A stretch of DNA of 32,360 nucleotides from CAJQQK01 sp963696075 (lineage in GTDB: Bacteria > Pseudomonadota > Alphaproteobacteria > Rhizobiales > Hyphomicrobiaceae). The stretch lies in the NCBI GenBank assembly GCA_963696075.1, contig CAVOJD010000022.1:1-32360 (forward strand), in the 5' to 3' direction. The notes beneath the pieces are model-generated. The model worked only from the letters and a program-made list of their open reading frames with translations, ran no database searches and was not told the DNA's origin. This document shows positions 16,263-25,343 of this stretch, one piece after another. Made by a program: the position numbers and the translations under genes. Position 1 is the first letter of the stretch. Each line of letters opens with the position of its first letter.

Positions 16263-16469
16263 ATGGCTCCGTACGTAAAATTTATTATCCCTTTCATATT
16301 TGCCACTTTCGGCCTCGCAATATGGATGACGTGGCCAAGCTGGATCGGGCTGGCCGCGTTCATCGGGATCTTCTTGCTCGGATCAATAATTGGCACGGTC
16401 TTGTTCAAACGACTGGCAACGCCGCGCCAAATCCGAGAAGACCTGGAAGCAAGGCTTCACAACGATTAA
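16263..16469 (+). CDS. small two-helix membrane protein
   Basis: 68 aa with two hydrophobic segments (~7-22 FIIPFIFATFGLAIWM and ~27-48 LAAFIGIFLLGSIIGTVLF) joined by a TWPSWIG turn, then a charged tail (RQIREDLEARL). The clear positive-outside/inside pattern and tail argue for a real gene, but no good Shine-Dalgarno sequence precedes ATG 16263. Function unknown. The opposite strand is also open here but encodes nothing recognisable. Confidence 0.5.
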   Translation: MAPYVKFIIPFIFATFGLAIWMTWPSWIGLAAFIGIFLLGSIIGTVLFKRLATPRQIREDLEARLHND

Positions 16470-16931
16470 AACTTTACAGAACCGGCAAAATCGGTTCACG
16501 CATTCGGCAGCAGCGATACCTTTGCCCATTGCCGCGCCGGCATCTGCGTCCTCGTGGGCCGGCGGGGATCCATGTCGCGATCAGCTTCTATCTTGCCCAG
16601 CGACAGCGCTGTGAGCGCGTCCTCTTAATCATCCGGGGCTTACGGTCCCCACCGGCACCCAAATGCGAAGAAATCCAGAAGCTATCGTCTGCAACAATCT
16701 CCGGGCACAGCCCAGACTGAACCGACGGAAGTGCAGTGAGTCAAGTTCGATGCCTCCACAGCAGCCGCTAGCCCTTCCATTGCCCATGCGCACCTCGTTG
16801 TGGGGTATGCTCTAGGATCATTCGGCTCACGCCGGGCCGGGTATCGTTCGCCGCCTGGATCGGTTAGCGTCGAGGCAGGGGTGCCTGGGAAACGTCGCGG
16901 GACGTCGCGGCAAATGGATAGAGAGCGCATC
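16470..16931 (+). other. intergenic stretch with no gene seen
   Basis: About 460 bp between the small membrane protein and the transglutaminase pair. Short open frames only, none with family features. The promoter of the transglutaminase genes should be in its right part. Confidence 0.4.
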
Positions 16932-17776
16932 GTGAAAATATCCGTCGGTTGCCAGCTACGCTACAACGTCCCTGCGCCTACCTACTGCGTCTTCAAAATC
17001 GAGGCGGCGAATACGGACAGCCAGACTATCCAAAGAGAGGTCCATTGAATTGCCGTTCGGCTCGTGCGGCAACAACGACATCTTCGTCGCGCCTGTTGAC
17101 AGCCAATCGATCGAGACGCGTTCTGCTTCCGCCGGGCCCCGTCGAAATCGCCTATCGAGCCGACGTCGAGGTTGATGGCACTGGCTTCGATCCAACCGCC
17201 GTCAGCGAATTCGGTTTCGGCGATCTACCGATGGACGCGCTAGAGTTCATAGGGCCAAGCCGCTACTGTCCGTCGGACACGTTCACGGAGTTCACATTCG
17301 ATACGTTCGGCCACCTTGCTGGTGGGTATTCGCGGATAACGGCGATTTGCGACTGGATTGCTTCGAACATCGTTTACCAGTACGGCAGTTCCGGGCCGTC
17401 CACGGACGCCGGACAGGCGTTCCAGGCAAAGCAGGGCGTCTGTCGAGATTTTGCGCACCTTGGAATTTCACTGACCCGCGCTGCCGGCGTTCCGGCACGA
17501 TACGCAAGCGTCTATGCGAATCGTCTGGTTCCCCAGGATTTCCATGCGGTTTTCGAAGCGTACTTGCAGGGTCCAAGCGGCGGACGTTGGTTCGCCTTCG
17601 ATCCGACCCGAATGAGTTCACCGGACGCGACCGTGCGGATAGCCGTAGGACGCGACGCCGCCGACGTGGCATTCGCGTGGCCGCAGGGCGAGGTCGAATC
17701 TTCGCCGCCCTCGGTCTGGGCCGACGCTCAGGGCCGGTCCGACGCGACGATTACCCGACGCGCCACAACGGATTGA
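16932..17776 (+). pseudogene. transglutaminase-like protein, frameshifted near the N-terminus
   Basis: Transglutaminase-core (Cys-His-Asp) protein of the kind often paired in proteobacteria. Three frames contribute. Starting at GTG 16932 (or ATG 16914), MKISVGCQLRYNVPAPT is the usual N-terminal strand, but this frame stops at TGA 17046-17048. A short middle part (IFVAPVDSQSIETR, ~17080-17125) is in a second frame. From about 17130 a third frame gives PPGPVEIAYRADVEVDG and the catalytic core: QGVCRDFAHLGISLTRAAG (Cys), DFHAVFEAYL (His) and FDPTR (Asp). Two small indels are needed to join them. The ATG at 16949 in the third frame is not the natural start. The next gene begins 8 nt after the stop, so the pair form an operon. 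Confidence 0.78.
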
Positions 17777-17784
17777 TCCCGAAT

Positions 17785-18681
17785 ATGCCACGCCAGCTCA
17801 AGGTTCGCCACGTCACCGAATATCAATACTCGGAGCCGGTCTCGTTCGGTCAACACAGGATGATGTTTCGCCCGCGCGACAGCCACAGCCTGCGCCTCCT
17901 GCAAACGCATCTGTCGATTGCGCCGCGCGCGCAAAACGTACGCTGGATCTATGATGTGTTCGGGAACTCGGTGGCGTTTGCAGAGTTCGGCGACATGAAG
18001 TCCGACAAACTCACGTTCGTCAGCGAAATCGAAGTCCTCCACTACGAGTCCCCGCACGTCACCAGTCTTTTGCTGGCATCCGCCGAGCGCCTGCCGATTG
18101 CATACGCCCCCTCCGAAATTCCGGACCTGTCACCGACCATGGTGCAGCTTTGTTCAGACCCTGACGGGATGGTTGCGTCCTGGGCCAACGACATCGCGGC
18201 CAAGGCTGAGTACCGAACGGTCGATGTTCTGACGAGCATGATGGCGGCGATCGGTGGGTCGCTCGTCTATCAGAGCCGTTATGAGGAGGGCACGCAGGAC
18301 CCAGCCGTTACGCTTCGACTTGGTACGGGCACCTGCCGCGACTTTGCGCTGCTCATGATCGAAGGCTTGCGCTCATACGGTCTGGCGGCCAGATTCGTCA
18401 GCGGCTACTTGTACAAGTCCAACCGGGTCCGGCGTCGCGGGTTCGGCGCAGCCCATGCTTGGGTTCAGGTCTATCTGCCGGGATGCGGTTGGATGGAGAT
18501 GGATCCGACGAACGGCATCATGGGCAATCGTGATCTGATCCGAATAGCAGTTGCCAGAGATCACAATCAGGCTCTGCCGCTTTCGGGCAACTTTACCGGC
18601 GCACCGTCAGCGTACCTTGGCATGACAGTCACCGTAGACGTGACGGAACACGAAAACTATCCAGTGCAGCAAGAGACCTGA
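17785..18681 (+). CDS. transglutaminase-like cysteine protease family protein
   Basis: 298 aa from ATG 17785, chosen because the family N-terminus (LKVRHVTEYQYSEPVSFGQH) begins there; the frame is open far upstream without homology. It has a bacterial transglutaminase N-terminal beta domain (~1-110) and the catalytic core with Cys in GTGTCRDFALLMIEGLRSYG, His in GAAHAWVQVYLPG and Asp in MDPTNG. No signal peptide, so cytoplasmic. Such proteins hydrolyse or cross-link peptides, and many sit as tandem pairs. Here the partner (16932-17776) is broken while this one is intact. The upstream Shine-Dalgarno sequence is weak, consistent with coupling to the preceding gene. Confidence 0.92.
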   Translation: MPRQLKVRHVTEYQYSEPVSFGQHRMMFRPRDSHSLRLLQTHLSIAPRAQNVRWIYDVFGNSVAFAEFGDMKSDKLTFVSEIEVLHYESPHVTSLLLASAERLPIAYAPSEIPDLSPTMVQLCSDPDGMVASWANDIAAKAEYRTVDVLTSMMAAIGGSLVYQSRYEEGTQDPAVTLRLGTGTCRDFALLMIEGLRSYGLAARFVSGYLYKSNRVRRRGFGAAHAWVQVYLPGCGWMEMDPTNGIMGNRDLIRIAVARDHNQALPLSGNFTGAPSAYLGMTVTVDVTEHENYPVQQET

Positions 18682-18776
18682 CACCCACGCCGTATTGGGG
18701 GTCAACCATCCGAACGGATACAACGTAGACACGTGCGTGCAGCGCCTTGGGTGACGAAAAAAGACTGGCCAGCCAA

Positions 18777-18899
18777 CTAGTAGAGCGGCTCCGGTCGAAA
18801 GAGAAGTACGAGCACGATCGCCCAGACCAGTCCCCAGAACGCCCACGTGATGTTCGGATGGTCCGCCTGCCATTGCAGGATCCGTTTGTGAAAGGTCAT
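18777..18899 (-). CDS. 40-aa single-span membrane peptide
   Basis: Not a standard-length gene but well supported. A near-perfect GAGGAGGGGG Shine-Dalgarno sequence stands 3-4 nt before ATG 18899, and the product has a clean layout. A basic/amphipathic N-terminus (MTFHKRILQWQADHPNIT) is followed by one hydrophobic span (WAFWGLVWAIVLVLLF) and RPEPLY. Function unknown. It lies downstream of a c-type cytochrome and an SLC13 transporter on the same strand; small spans of this sort often associate with respiratory complexes, but that is inference. Confidence 0.75.
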   Translation of the reverse strand: MTFHKRILQWQADHPNITWAFWGLVWAIVLVLLFRPEPLY

Positions 18900-19021
18900 A
18901 TACCCCCTCCTCATCAGTATTGACGCCAGGAGCAAGAGGGCAGATCGAGGATCAGCAGCTTGCTGTCAGACTTGATAGCCAGGCCGGGACCCATTGCCAT
19001 CGTGTCCACTGCCGACGATCC

Positions 19022-19396
19022 TCACTCCGCCCTGATCAGGTTGTCCAAATAGTTCAGGATCTTTTCAATCTGCTCCGATGAGAACTGAACTTGGGGCATG
19101 TCCCGATGTGTTGAACCAATGCCTTCGGACAGTTCGAATTCCAGCCTTTCAAGGGGGTATCGGCGATAAATGTCGCGAAGCGGCGGCGCTCCCCTCACTG
19201 TGCTTTGGTCAGTCTTGTTGATCGCATGACACCTGGCGCAATACCGCGCCAAAATGGCTTGGCCTTCGAACTTGCGAACCGCCGGTCCGTTTGCGAGCGC
19301 GTCCACGGACTGGCTGCTCACGACAACCAGGCCAAGCAGTACCCACCCTGTCCACAATGTCGCTCTCAAGGAGCAGTTCCTGCCATTATGTTCCAT
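19022..19396 (-). CDS. secreted c-type cytochrome
   Basis: 124 aa. Residues ~11-35 form a signal peptide (LWTGWVLLGLVVVSS core, DALA cleavage region). A single haem site CARCH (C53, C56, H57) follows, and the axial Met is probably M100 in HRDMPQVQF. The closing helix IEKILNYLDNL is typical of class I cytochromes c. A periplasmic electron carrier; its partner is unknown. The small membrane peptide lies downstream and the SLC13 gene upstream in the same direction, with ~120 nt gaps. Confidence 0.9.
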   Translation of the reverse strand: MEHNGRNCSLRATLWTGWVLLGLVVVSSQSVDALANGPAVRKFEGQAILARYCARCHAINKTDQSTVRGAPPLRDIYRRYPLERLEFELSEGIGSTHRDMPQVQFSSEQIEKILNYLDNLIRAE

Positions 19397-19518
19397 AGCA
19401 ATAATCTCGCAGGCAACGCGGCAACCCTGCCATGACCTGCGTCAATTCGGCGATCCGGTGCGGACGTCTCGGATTTGCGCTCGAAAAGGGAGCTAAGGCC
19501 ATCTCGACGTCTGCCGTC

Positions 19519-21000
19519 TCAAGGCGACCAGTACGATCCGACGCCAAAAACGACCGGAAAGAGCATCGTTGAGATAGCAAACACGACAGCGATCGAGATA
19601 ACGTCCAAGATCGCGCCAGCCCTCAGCATGTCGCTCGACCTAACCGCACCCGACCCATATACGATGGCGTTCGGCGGTGTAGCGACTGGAAGCATGAAAC
19701 CAAGAGAAGCTGCCAGCGCGACGGGCACGACCAGGCTTAAAGGCTCCATGTTCAGCCCAAGGGCAGTCGCCGCAGCGATCGGCAGAAATATTGCGGCCAT
19801 CGCCGTATTGCTGGCCAGTTCGCCGAGATAGACGATGACGATCATCATCAGGAGAACAAGGGCGACGGCTGGCATATCCGCAAGCTGCGTGGCCCCGTCC
19901 GCGATCCATGCTGCGAGGCCGGTCGTCTGGATCGCGTCCGCGAGCGCGAGACCCCCGCCGAACAGAAGCAACACATCCCATCGGATTTCTTTCACTTCGT
20001 TCCAAGTCAGAATTGGAGTGTCGTTCGCCAGACGCCTGGGAATCGCGAAGAGCGCAATAACCCCGGTCAGTGCGATCCCGGCATCCGACAGACCGGGCAA
20101 GTTGAGCCAATCCGCAAGGAAGGGGCGAGAGATCCATGCGGCTGCGACAAGCACGAGGACCGTCGCGACAATCCGCTGTCCGGCGGTAAGTGGCGAAAGT
20201 TCCTCCATTTCCAAGTTGGTATTGGTGATACCTGGCGGCATTTTGAAGGTGACGCGCGTCAGAAGGAGCCACGTCAGCGGCAAAAGAACGGCAACGATTG
20301 GAACCCCAAGCAGCATCCATTGCGCAAAACCAATAGACATGCCGTAGGTCTTTTCGACAAAGCCAGCGAAGAGTGCATTCGGCGGCGTCCCAATCAGGCT
20401 GCCCATGCCACCAATCGTTGCCGCATACGCGATGCCGAGCATGAGCGCTGTCCCGACACTCGTCGGCTCCGCATGGCCCGTGTGCTCGAACTCCGCCTCG
20501 GCATCCGGGCCGCCCTCCGTCGTTTCGCTTCGGCGATCGACTGAGAGTATTGCGAGACCGATTGGCATCATTACCATCGTCGTCGCGGTATTGCTGATCC
20601 ACATGCTTAGGAATGCGGTCACGATCATGACCGCCAGGATTTGCCGGTCCGGACGGGAACCCGCCACTCTCAGAGCAATGATCGCGATCCTGCGATGCAG
20701 TCGCCAGCGCTGCATCGCAGCCGCCAGCATGAAGCCACCCATGAAAAGGATCACCAACGGGTGTGCATAGGCTTGTGACACAATGCCGATACCTGCGATC
20801 CCAGCTACGGGGAACGCAACGAGCGGGATCAGCGCTGTCACGAAGAGCGGCAGCAACTCCGTCATCCAAAGGGCGGCCATAACGATGCCGACAATCAACG
20901 TCCGACGCCCGTCCTCAGAAAGCCCTTCGGCCAAGGGCATTGCTGTTATCGAGAGCGCAGCGATCGCGGAAACGATGACGATGATCGTTCTGATATTCAT
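19519..21000 (-). CDS. SLC13/DASS-family anion symporter
   Basis: 493 aa from ATG 21000. A GTG at 21054 would add 18 residues, and neither start has a clear RBS; 21000 opens directly into the first membrane helix (IIVIVSAIAALSI). About 11-12 hydrophobic spans. Both halves carry the family's SNT motif: WISNTATTMVMMPIG in the first half and ASNTAMAAIFLPIA in the second. Other landmarks are IGTPPNALFAGF and LPVATPPNAIVYGSG, plus a charged Glu/Asp-rich loop after SVDRRSE. These are sodium-coupled carriers of dicarboxylates, sulfate or phosphate-like anions in the inner membrane; substrate not resolved. Confidence 0.93.
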   Translation of the reverse strand: MNIRTIIVIVSAIAALSITAMPLAEGLSEDGRRTLIVGIVMAALWMTELLPLFVTALIPLVAFPVAGIAGIGIVSQAYAHPLVILFMGGFMLAAAMQRWRLHRRIAIIALRVAGSRPDRQILAVMIVTAFLSMWISNTATTMVMMPIGLAILSVDRRSETTEGGPDAEAEFEHTGHAEPTSVGTALMLGIAYAATIGGMGSLIGTPPNALFAGFVEKTYGMSIGFAQWMLLGVPIVAVLLPLTWLLLTRVTFKMPPGITNTNLEMEELSPLTAGQRIVATVLVLVAAAWISRPFLADWLNLPGLSDAGIALTGVIALFAIPRRLANDTPILTWNEVKEIRWDVLLLFGGGLALADAIQTTGLAAWIADGATQLADMPAVALVLLMMIVIVYLGELASNTAMAAIFLPIAAATALGLNMEPLSLVVPVALAASLGFMLPVATPPNAIVYGSGAVRSSDMLRAGAILDVISIAVVFAISTMLFPVVFGVGSYWSP

Positions 21001-21329
21001 GAAACTATTTGGCGTAACCCGACGTGGTTCATTGGAGAACAGCGATGACAACACGGACGGAGCAAACGGAAGTTAGCAATGCGCCGCATTGTTCTGCGTC
21101 AATGCATCGACAGGCTCCACGTGCCCGTAGCGGTTTGGCGATGCAAACGCAGTCGCGGCTCACTGTGCCCCTCATCGTGCCGGCGCTGCTGCACGCAGGG
21201 GTCGCAATGGGTCTGCTGATCGGTTCCGAGCAAACGACGCCTTGCTCATCAGGCTCTGTGAAGGTGTAATCGAATAGGATCGCCGAGTGCATGTCACCGG
21301 CGTCGCGAAATGGAGGAAATGGAACCGCG
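21001..21329. other. divergent intergenic region
   Basis: About 330 bp between the leftward SLC13 gene and the rightward secreted protein gene, so promoters for both are expected here. No gene or clear repeat seen. Confidence 0.4.
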
Positions 21330-21707
21330 ATGATCACGCGCGCAAGCCTCTTGTTGTCTGTGTGGCTGGCTCTGATCTGCAACGCGATCGAGGTCCGCGC
21401 TGCCGATGCACGTAACGGCGGAACTCGTCCACAGTCTAATGTCCAACGCATCATAGGCCAGGTCCACCAGCGAAAGTTCGTCGCACTGCAACCTCCAATC
21501 GCCAACCTGCGACTGACAACGATCAAGCGCCAAGAAGCGCGCTCGGTCCTGTCTGGTGAGCTTGATCTGAGCACCTACGATGGGGAGGCGGTCATGGTCG
21601 AAGGCGTAATTGATGGCGGTTGGGTCTACGAAGCCCGGATCGTCGATCGCGCTGGTCCCATCTTGACCGCCGTGGTCCGAGAATTATTCCGCAAGCAGGC
21701 CCCGTAG
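21330..21707 (+). CDS. small secreted protein of unknown function
   Basis: 125 aa from ATG 21330 (GGAGG ~14 nt and GGA ~9 nt upstream; a longer in-frame reading from 21291 adds only 13 residues). A signal peptide is clear: MITRASLLLSVWLALICNA then EVRA/ADA. The mature part has YDGEAVMVEGVIDGGWVYEA and the closing AVVRELFRKQAP, suggesting a small beta-barrel (OB-like) periplasmic domain. No family named. Confidence 0.7.
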   Translation: MITRASLLLSVWLALICNAIEVRAADARNGGTRPQSNVQRIIGQVHQRKFVALQPPIANLRLTTIKRQEARSVLSGELDLSTYDGEAVMVEGVIDGGWVYEARIVDRAGPILTAVVRELFRKQAP

Positions 21708-21902
21708 GAGGCTTCAGGTCCTACGGCGTCACTTCGGAGGTTGGCGTCAGGTTCGTTGAGCATCTCGACTGACATGCGACCGCCATGCTTTTGGCGGGTG
21801 GTTTAGGTTATGATCGGCGACCTGAAACACATCGACGATGTCAGATTGGGCAATGGCTGCATCGTGGAAGTTCAGGTCGGCTGCGACAACGCCATTTGGA
21901 TG

Positions 21903-22229
21903 TCACGACACCGCACATGCCGGCTCAGTATAGCGGTCAAACACATGGCGCGGGATCGGGCGACCACGGCCAATGGCGCGACGCAGCAGGCGTGCCAGTC
22001 GCACCTCGCTCGTGTCGTCAAGCGTCACGACAGCAAGCGACAGCGGCGTCGAACCAAACCGTTCTTCATAATGGTCGATAAGGCCAATCAACTCGTCGAG
22101 TTCGGTCGTGCGGCTTCTCGCAAGCATTCGACATATTTCGTCGCGAGGTTGGTGGCCGCTACGGGCCCTCGCCGCGTACTTTCGTCCGATCCTTCGGAGG
22201 GAGTATTTCTCTCGAAACTTTTCGGTCAT
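21903..22229 (-). CDS. small helical protein of unknown function
   Basis: 108 aa from ATG 22229, which is preceded by GGAGG and GGAG purine tracts. The product is rich in Arg and Glu, with likely helices (TELDELIGLIDHYEERFG, then VRLARLLRRAIGRGRP) and a LAVVTLDDTSE strand. No signal or membrane segment. Other frames are open across this stretch too, but none has as good a start. The 195 bp to its left (21708-21902) show no gene. Confidence 0.45.
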   Translation of the reverse strand: MTEKFREKYSLRRIGRKYAARARSGHQPRDEICRMLARSRTTELDELIGLIDHYEERFGSTPLSLAVVTLDDTSEVRLARLLRRAIGRGRPIPRHVFDRYTEPACAVS

Positions 22230-22690
22230 GCTCCGCTGCCTCCGCTCAGTATCAATGGCGCGGTGACCGCAGTATGCGTCAAACCCACCCGTGTCGTGAA
22301 GGGTCTTCTCTATCTTGGGGGCAGTGAGCGAAACGGCCACGGATGCGATGCGTGTAGTCCCAGACAGGATTGTTTGTGCATACGACGGTAGGCAGATCCA
22401 GCCTGGTTGCGGACAGGCTCTCGTTTTTTATTCGGCGCACTTGATGCATTTCTGTGACAGTGCCAAGCGGGGCCAACTTGGGCATTCGGCTGCCAACCGT
22501 CGTTGCGACTTCGACATCGGTCTGATCGAGCGAATTGTCAGGCGCGCCTGCGATCGCGGCAAAGCGCGGACGCCCCCCTCTGGCAATCTGGGTGATCTGA
22601 CGGCGGCCTGACATGCGCACGGGTTCGATCGAACGCTTCGAAGTTCGATTGCGTCTGGATCTAGTCGAGCGTGTGAGAAGCCGCCGACGT
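22230..22690. other. stretch of unclear coding status
   Basis: A leftward frame of ~110 codons (22279-22620) is open but has no recognisable domain, weak start context and no support beyond being open. I make no gene call. Confidence 0.3.
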
Positions 22691-23165
22691 TCAATCCAGA
22701 TTATCGAAATCGATATCGATGGCCTTCGAACGATTGATGAGCGCTTGCACTTCCGGATTTTTGCGATCTTGGATCTGGCGCACGATGGTTTCGAACTCTT
22801 CCGAAAGCGTGTGTTTCGTTTCCGTTGTCACGTCGAGAGATTGAGCCGCGCGACCAACGCCACGGTCGAGGATCTTGTCCGAAAGCATCGCGATCGTGTG
22901 CGGGTTCGGCTCGTCCTTGGCCATCTCAATGTCGAGCGCGGTGATCAGGGCGTTGATCGCTTTGACAGAGGCATCGAGGGCAATGTCGGCGACTTCGCGG
23001 ATCTTCTTCGGCCTGCCGCCGGGGTTGCCGGATTTCCCAGGCTGGAACTTGTGGCGCTCAAGGTTAGCGAGGGAATTCGGGTGCCGACCAGGAGCGTAGA
23101 GTCTCGCTGTTCTCAGCGGGCGTCGTCGCTGTATTCTGCGAATTGTTACCCGTGTAATCCAACAT
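22691..23165 (-). pseudogene. DUF5681-like phage/element protein, probably frameshifted
   Basis: The minus strand encodes LANLERHKFQPGKSGNPGGR, the N-terminal hallmark of DUF5681-type proteins found in phages and mobile elements. A helical region follows (VADIALDASVKAINALITAL), then DKILDRGVGRAAQS and an acidic tail to TGA 22691. This frame has no start codon near the motif. A plausible start, ATG 23165 (MLDYTGNNSQNT...), lies in another frame that ends at TAA 23064-23066. One small indel around 23070-23120 would join them. The shorter product from ATG 22924 lacks the conserved motif. Function of the family is unknown; small-terminase-like roles are sometimes suggested. Confidence 0.65.
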
Positions 23166-23382
23166 CAGTGCATCTGGCAGGATTTTCTGAGAAGCAAGAC
23201 GAAATACGGGTTCTTCGGCCCCGTCCAGCTGGTTCCCACCATCTCAAGATCAACTGCTGGCCCAATAGCGCAGAAAGTACCACGAACGTGGTAGTGTGCC
23301 ACCAATATCGCAATTTAGCATCATCGAACCATGTCGCGTCTGCCTTTCTTCGCCGAGCTTGCGACGTTCCTTGGAGCCTGCC

Positions 23383-23640
23383 TTAGCGTTGCTCGCATGG
23401 GTTCGGCAGTTGATCAGGGACGTCGGTGGTAAGGCCGTCAATGCCCTGGGAGAGCGTGGGGGCAAAGTCGGCTTCCTCGTTGTCGGCTTCCTCGTTGACG
23501 GCCCAATCAATGACTTTCAGGCCAGCGGCGTGACTTTCGGCCAGGACTTCGGGCGTAGGGCCCGGAAGTCTGGGGTCCAGACGCCGGGGGCATCGGTTGG
23601 CGCAATCGTTTTGCTAGCGACGCGGATGCTGAAACTCGGC
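23383..23640 (-). pseudogene. glycerophosphodiester phosphodiesterase remnant (C-terminal part)
   Basis: Two minus-strand frames together spell the end of a GDPD TIM barrel. APGVWTPDFRAL (around 23600-23545) is followed in another frame by TPEVLAESHAAGLKVIDWAV, NEEAD twice, then GIDGLTTDVPDQL and a TAA at 23383. Intact enzymes cleave glycerophosphodiesters to glycerol 3-phosphate and an alcohol. The catalytic N-terminal part (HRG, E.D) is missing and a frameshift separates the two pieces. A 15-bp tandem duplication replaces the normal loop. Clearly non-functional; sits between a DUF5681-like fragment and the pentapeptide gene. Confidence 0.75.
23467..23496. repeat. 15-bp tandem duplication
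   Basis: GTCGGCTTCCTCGTT occurs twice in immediate succession, giving NEEADNEEAD in the GDPD remnant. Typical slippage product. Confidence 0.9.
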
Positions 23641-23690
23641 GCGATTCATTGCGTGAACCGCTGAAACCCAGGTTCGCGACGACGTTGCCC

Positions 23691-25343
23691 CTACCGGACT
23701 TTCAGCATATTGCGGATCGCGAGGCCCAGGAGAAAAATCAGGATTGCCGACAGGGTCTTCTAAATCAGCGACCACAACGAGACCCAGGCCGGAACTATAG
23801 GCGCGAGATTGCCTGCTTCGTCGCGGACAAACCCATAGAGGCAGCCGTAGGTGCGCCGCGCCGTTTCGGGCCCGCCGATGCCACCGACGACCGAGCCGTT
23901 TGAGATTGCCAAATGCAGCGCTTCGGCGGCGGCGTCGGTGCGGGCAGAAAGTTCGGGTTCTAGCGCGCGCAGGTTTCCCGACTGCGCAACCGCGAGGCAT
24001 GGTGTCTCCTGGCGCTGCGTGGCCTCATCAGTGATTGGCTGCATGGCGATGACGCGCAGGCGCTCAGTCATGACGCCTTCGAGATCGCCGCCAGCTTTCC
24101 GGCTCTCGCCGAGATAGACGGTCGCCGAGGCGAGTGCAAGCGCGCACCACAAGACCACGGGCAGAAACACCGACTGGCCGTAGCTCGAAGTCAGCCCGTA
24201 GACGATGCCGAACCAGAATCGGAAGAACCCTCGCCAGCTTTGCGCCCGCCAGAACCGGACTGGCAACGGCCAGTCCGTCACGAACCGCGCCGTGCGGATT
24301 TCCATTGGAAAAAATTGCTGCTCGCGCTCGTGGTCATGACCCTGGATGGCAAGCCGCTTGAGCGCCCGCCAGCGGGCTGGGACATCGGGGTTGCCACCCA
24401 GAAGCCGCTTGCCACAGCTTCCGATCCCCCAGAAGCGCCAGGGCTCGACAAACCCACTAGGGAAATTCGAATTGTCGAGCCGGGGCGCTTGCGCAAAATT
24501 CGCCTGGATGAAATCGGGCACCTTCTCAAACGTCGCGGTTTCGATCGTAAACGCGCGCTCGACCTTGATGGCGATGAAGGTGGCTGGGCCCTTGAAAATG
24601 GTTCCGACGAACGTCGTGTAATTCTGAAACGTGCCACCGTCGAACCAAGCGTCCTTCTCGAACGTAGCCCTTTCAAACCGTGCGTTCCCCTCGAACATCG
24701 CGCTTTCGAACCGAGCGGTCTCCTCGAACATCGCGTGTTCGAACCAAGCGATGCTCTCGAACGTCGCGTCTTCGAACCAAGCGGTCCCCTTGAACATCGC
24801 GCTTTCGAACTGAGCGGTCCCTTTGAACGTCAAGTCGCCGAACCAAGCGTCCTTCTCGAACGTAGCCCTTTCAAACCCTGCGTCCTCCTCGAACATCGCG
24901 TTTTCGAACCGAGCGTTCTCCTCGAACGTAGCGTTTTCGAACCGAGCGTCCTCCTCGAACGTAGCGTTTTCGAACCGAGCGTCCCCCTCGAACATCGCGT
25001 TTTTGAACCAAGCGATCCCCTCGAACATTGTGCTTTCGAACGAAGCGGTCCCCTTGAACGTCGCGTTGTCGAACCTTGCATCTCCGGGAAATCGCCAGCC
25101 GGAGAAAAACGTTTCAGTTTCGAATGTGAATGGATCGTCTTGCGACGAGAAATTGGCCGTTGCCGCGGCCATCCATGTTCGCATCGCGTCGTTTTTTGGA
25201 TCGGGATCGTCGCAACTATTGTGCTCGGTCATCCAGTGGCCGGCCCCTTCCAGCCGCGTCTTCTCGGCCAGCATGTCGTTGGCCCAGGCGTTCCAGATGT
25301 CCTGCCCCTGCCGCCACAGCGCCAACGTCTCTTCTCGGTTCAT
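23691..25343 (-). CDS. pentapeptide-repeat membrane protein with internal amber codon
   Basis: From ATG 25343 (GAGG RBS) the frame runs 527 codons to a TAG at 23760-23762, then continues in frame for 22 codons to a second TAG at 23691. The N-terminus (~1-85) is helical with LWRQGQDIWNAWANDML. Residues ~88-295 are Pentapeptide_3-type repeats with an 11-residue rhythm (ARFENATFEED variants), forming a right-handed beta helix. A charged segment follows, then a membrane region (~365-400: WFGIVYGLTSSYGQ, VFLPVVLWCALALASATVYL). The C-terminus approaches SLWSLI before the TAG. The 22 codons beyond encode a hydrophobic span (SAILIFLLGLAIR) with a basic end, just what relatives carry. Hence a premature stop, readthrough or base error. 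Role unknown; such proteins are proposed membrane stress sensors or channels. Confidence 0.85.
24624..25082 (-). repeat. 33-bp-period coding repeats
   Basis: Fourteen or so degenerate 33-bp units encode the 11-residue beta-helix repeats. Several neighbouring units are nearly identical at the DNA level (24885-24985), suggesting recent unit duplication. Confidence 0.8.

Noticed and set aside
16949..17100. ATG 16949 as the start of the first transglutaminase
   Set aside because: The first ~55 residues from this start do not resemble the family, whereas another frame from 16932 does.
22613..23386. Rightward open frame of 257 codons
   Set aside because: Arg/Val-rich translation with no domain; lies antisense to the DUF5681-like gene, whose KSGNPGGR motif shows the real strand.
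24624..25082. CRISPR-like regular repeats
   Set aside because: The period is 33 bp with no spacers, all units code for beta-helix repeats in one continuous frame, and no cas genes are present.
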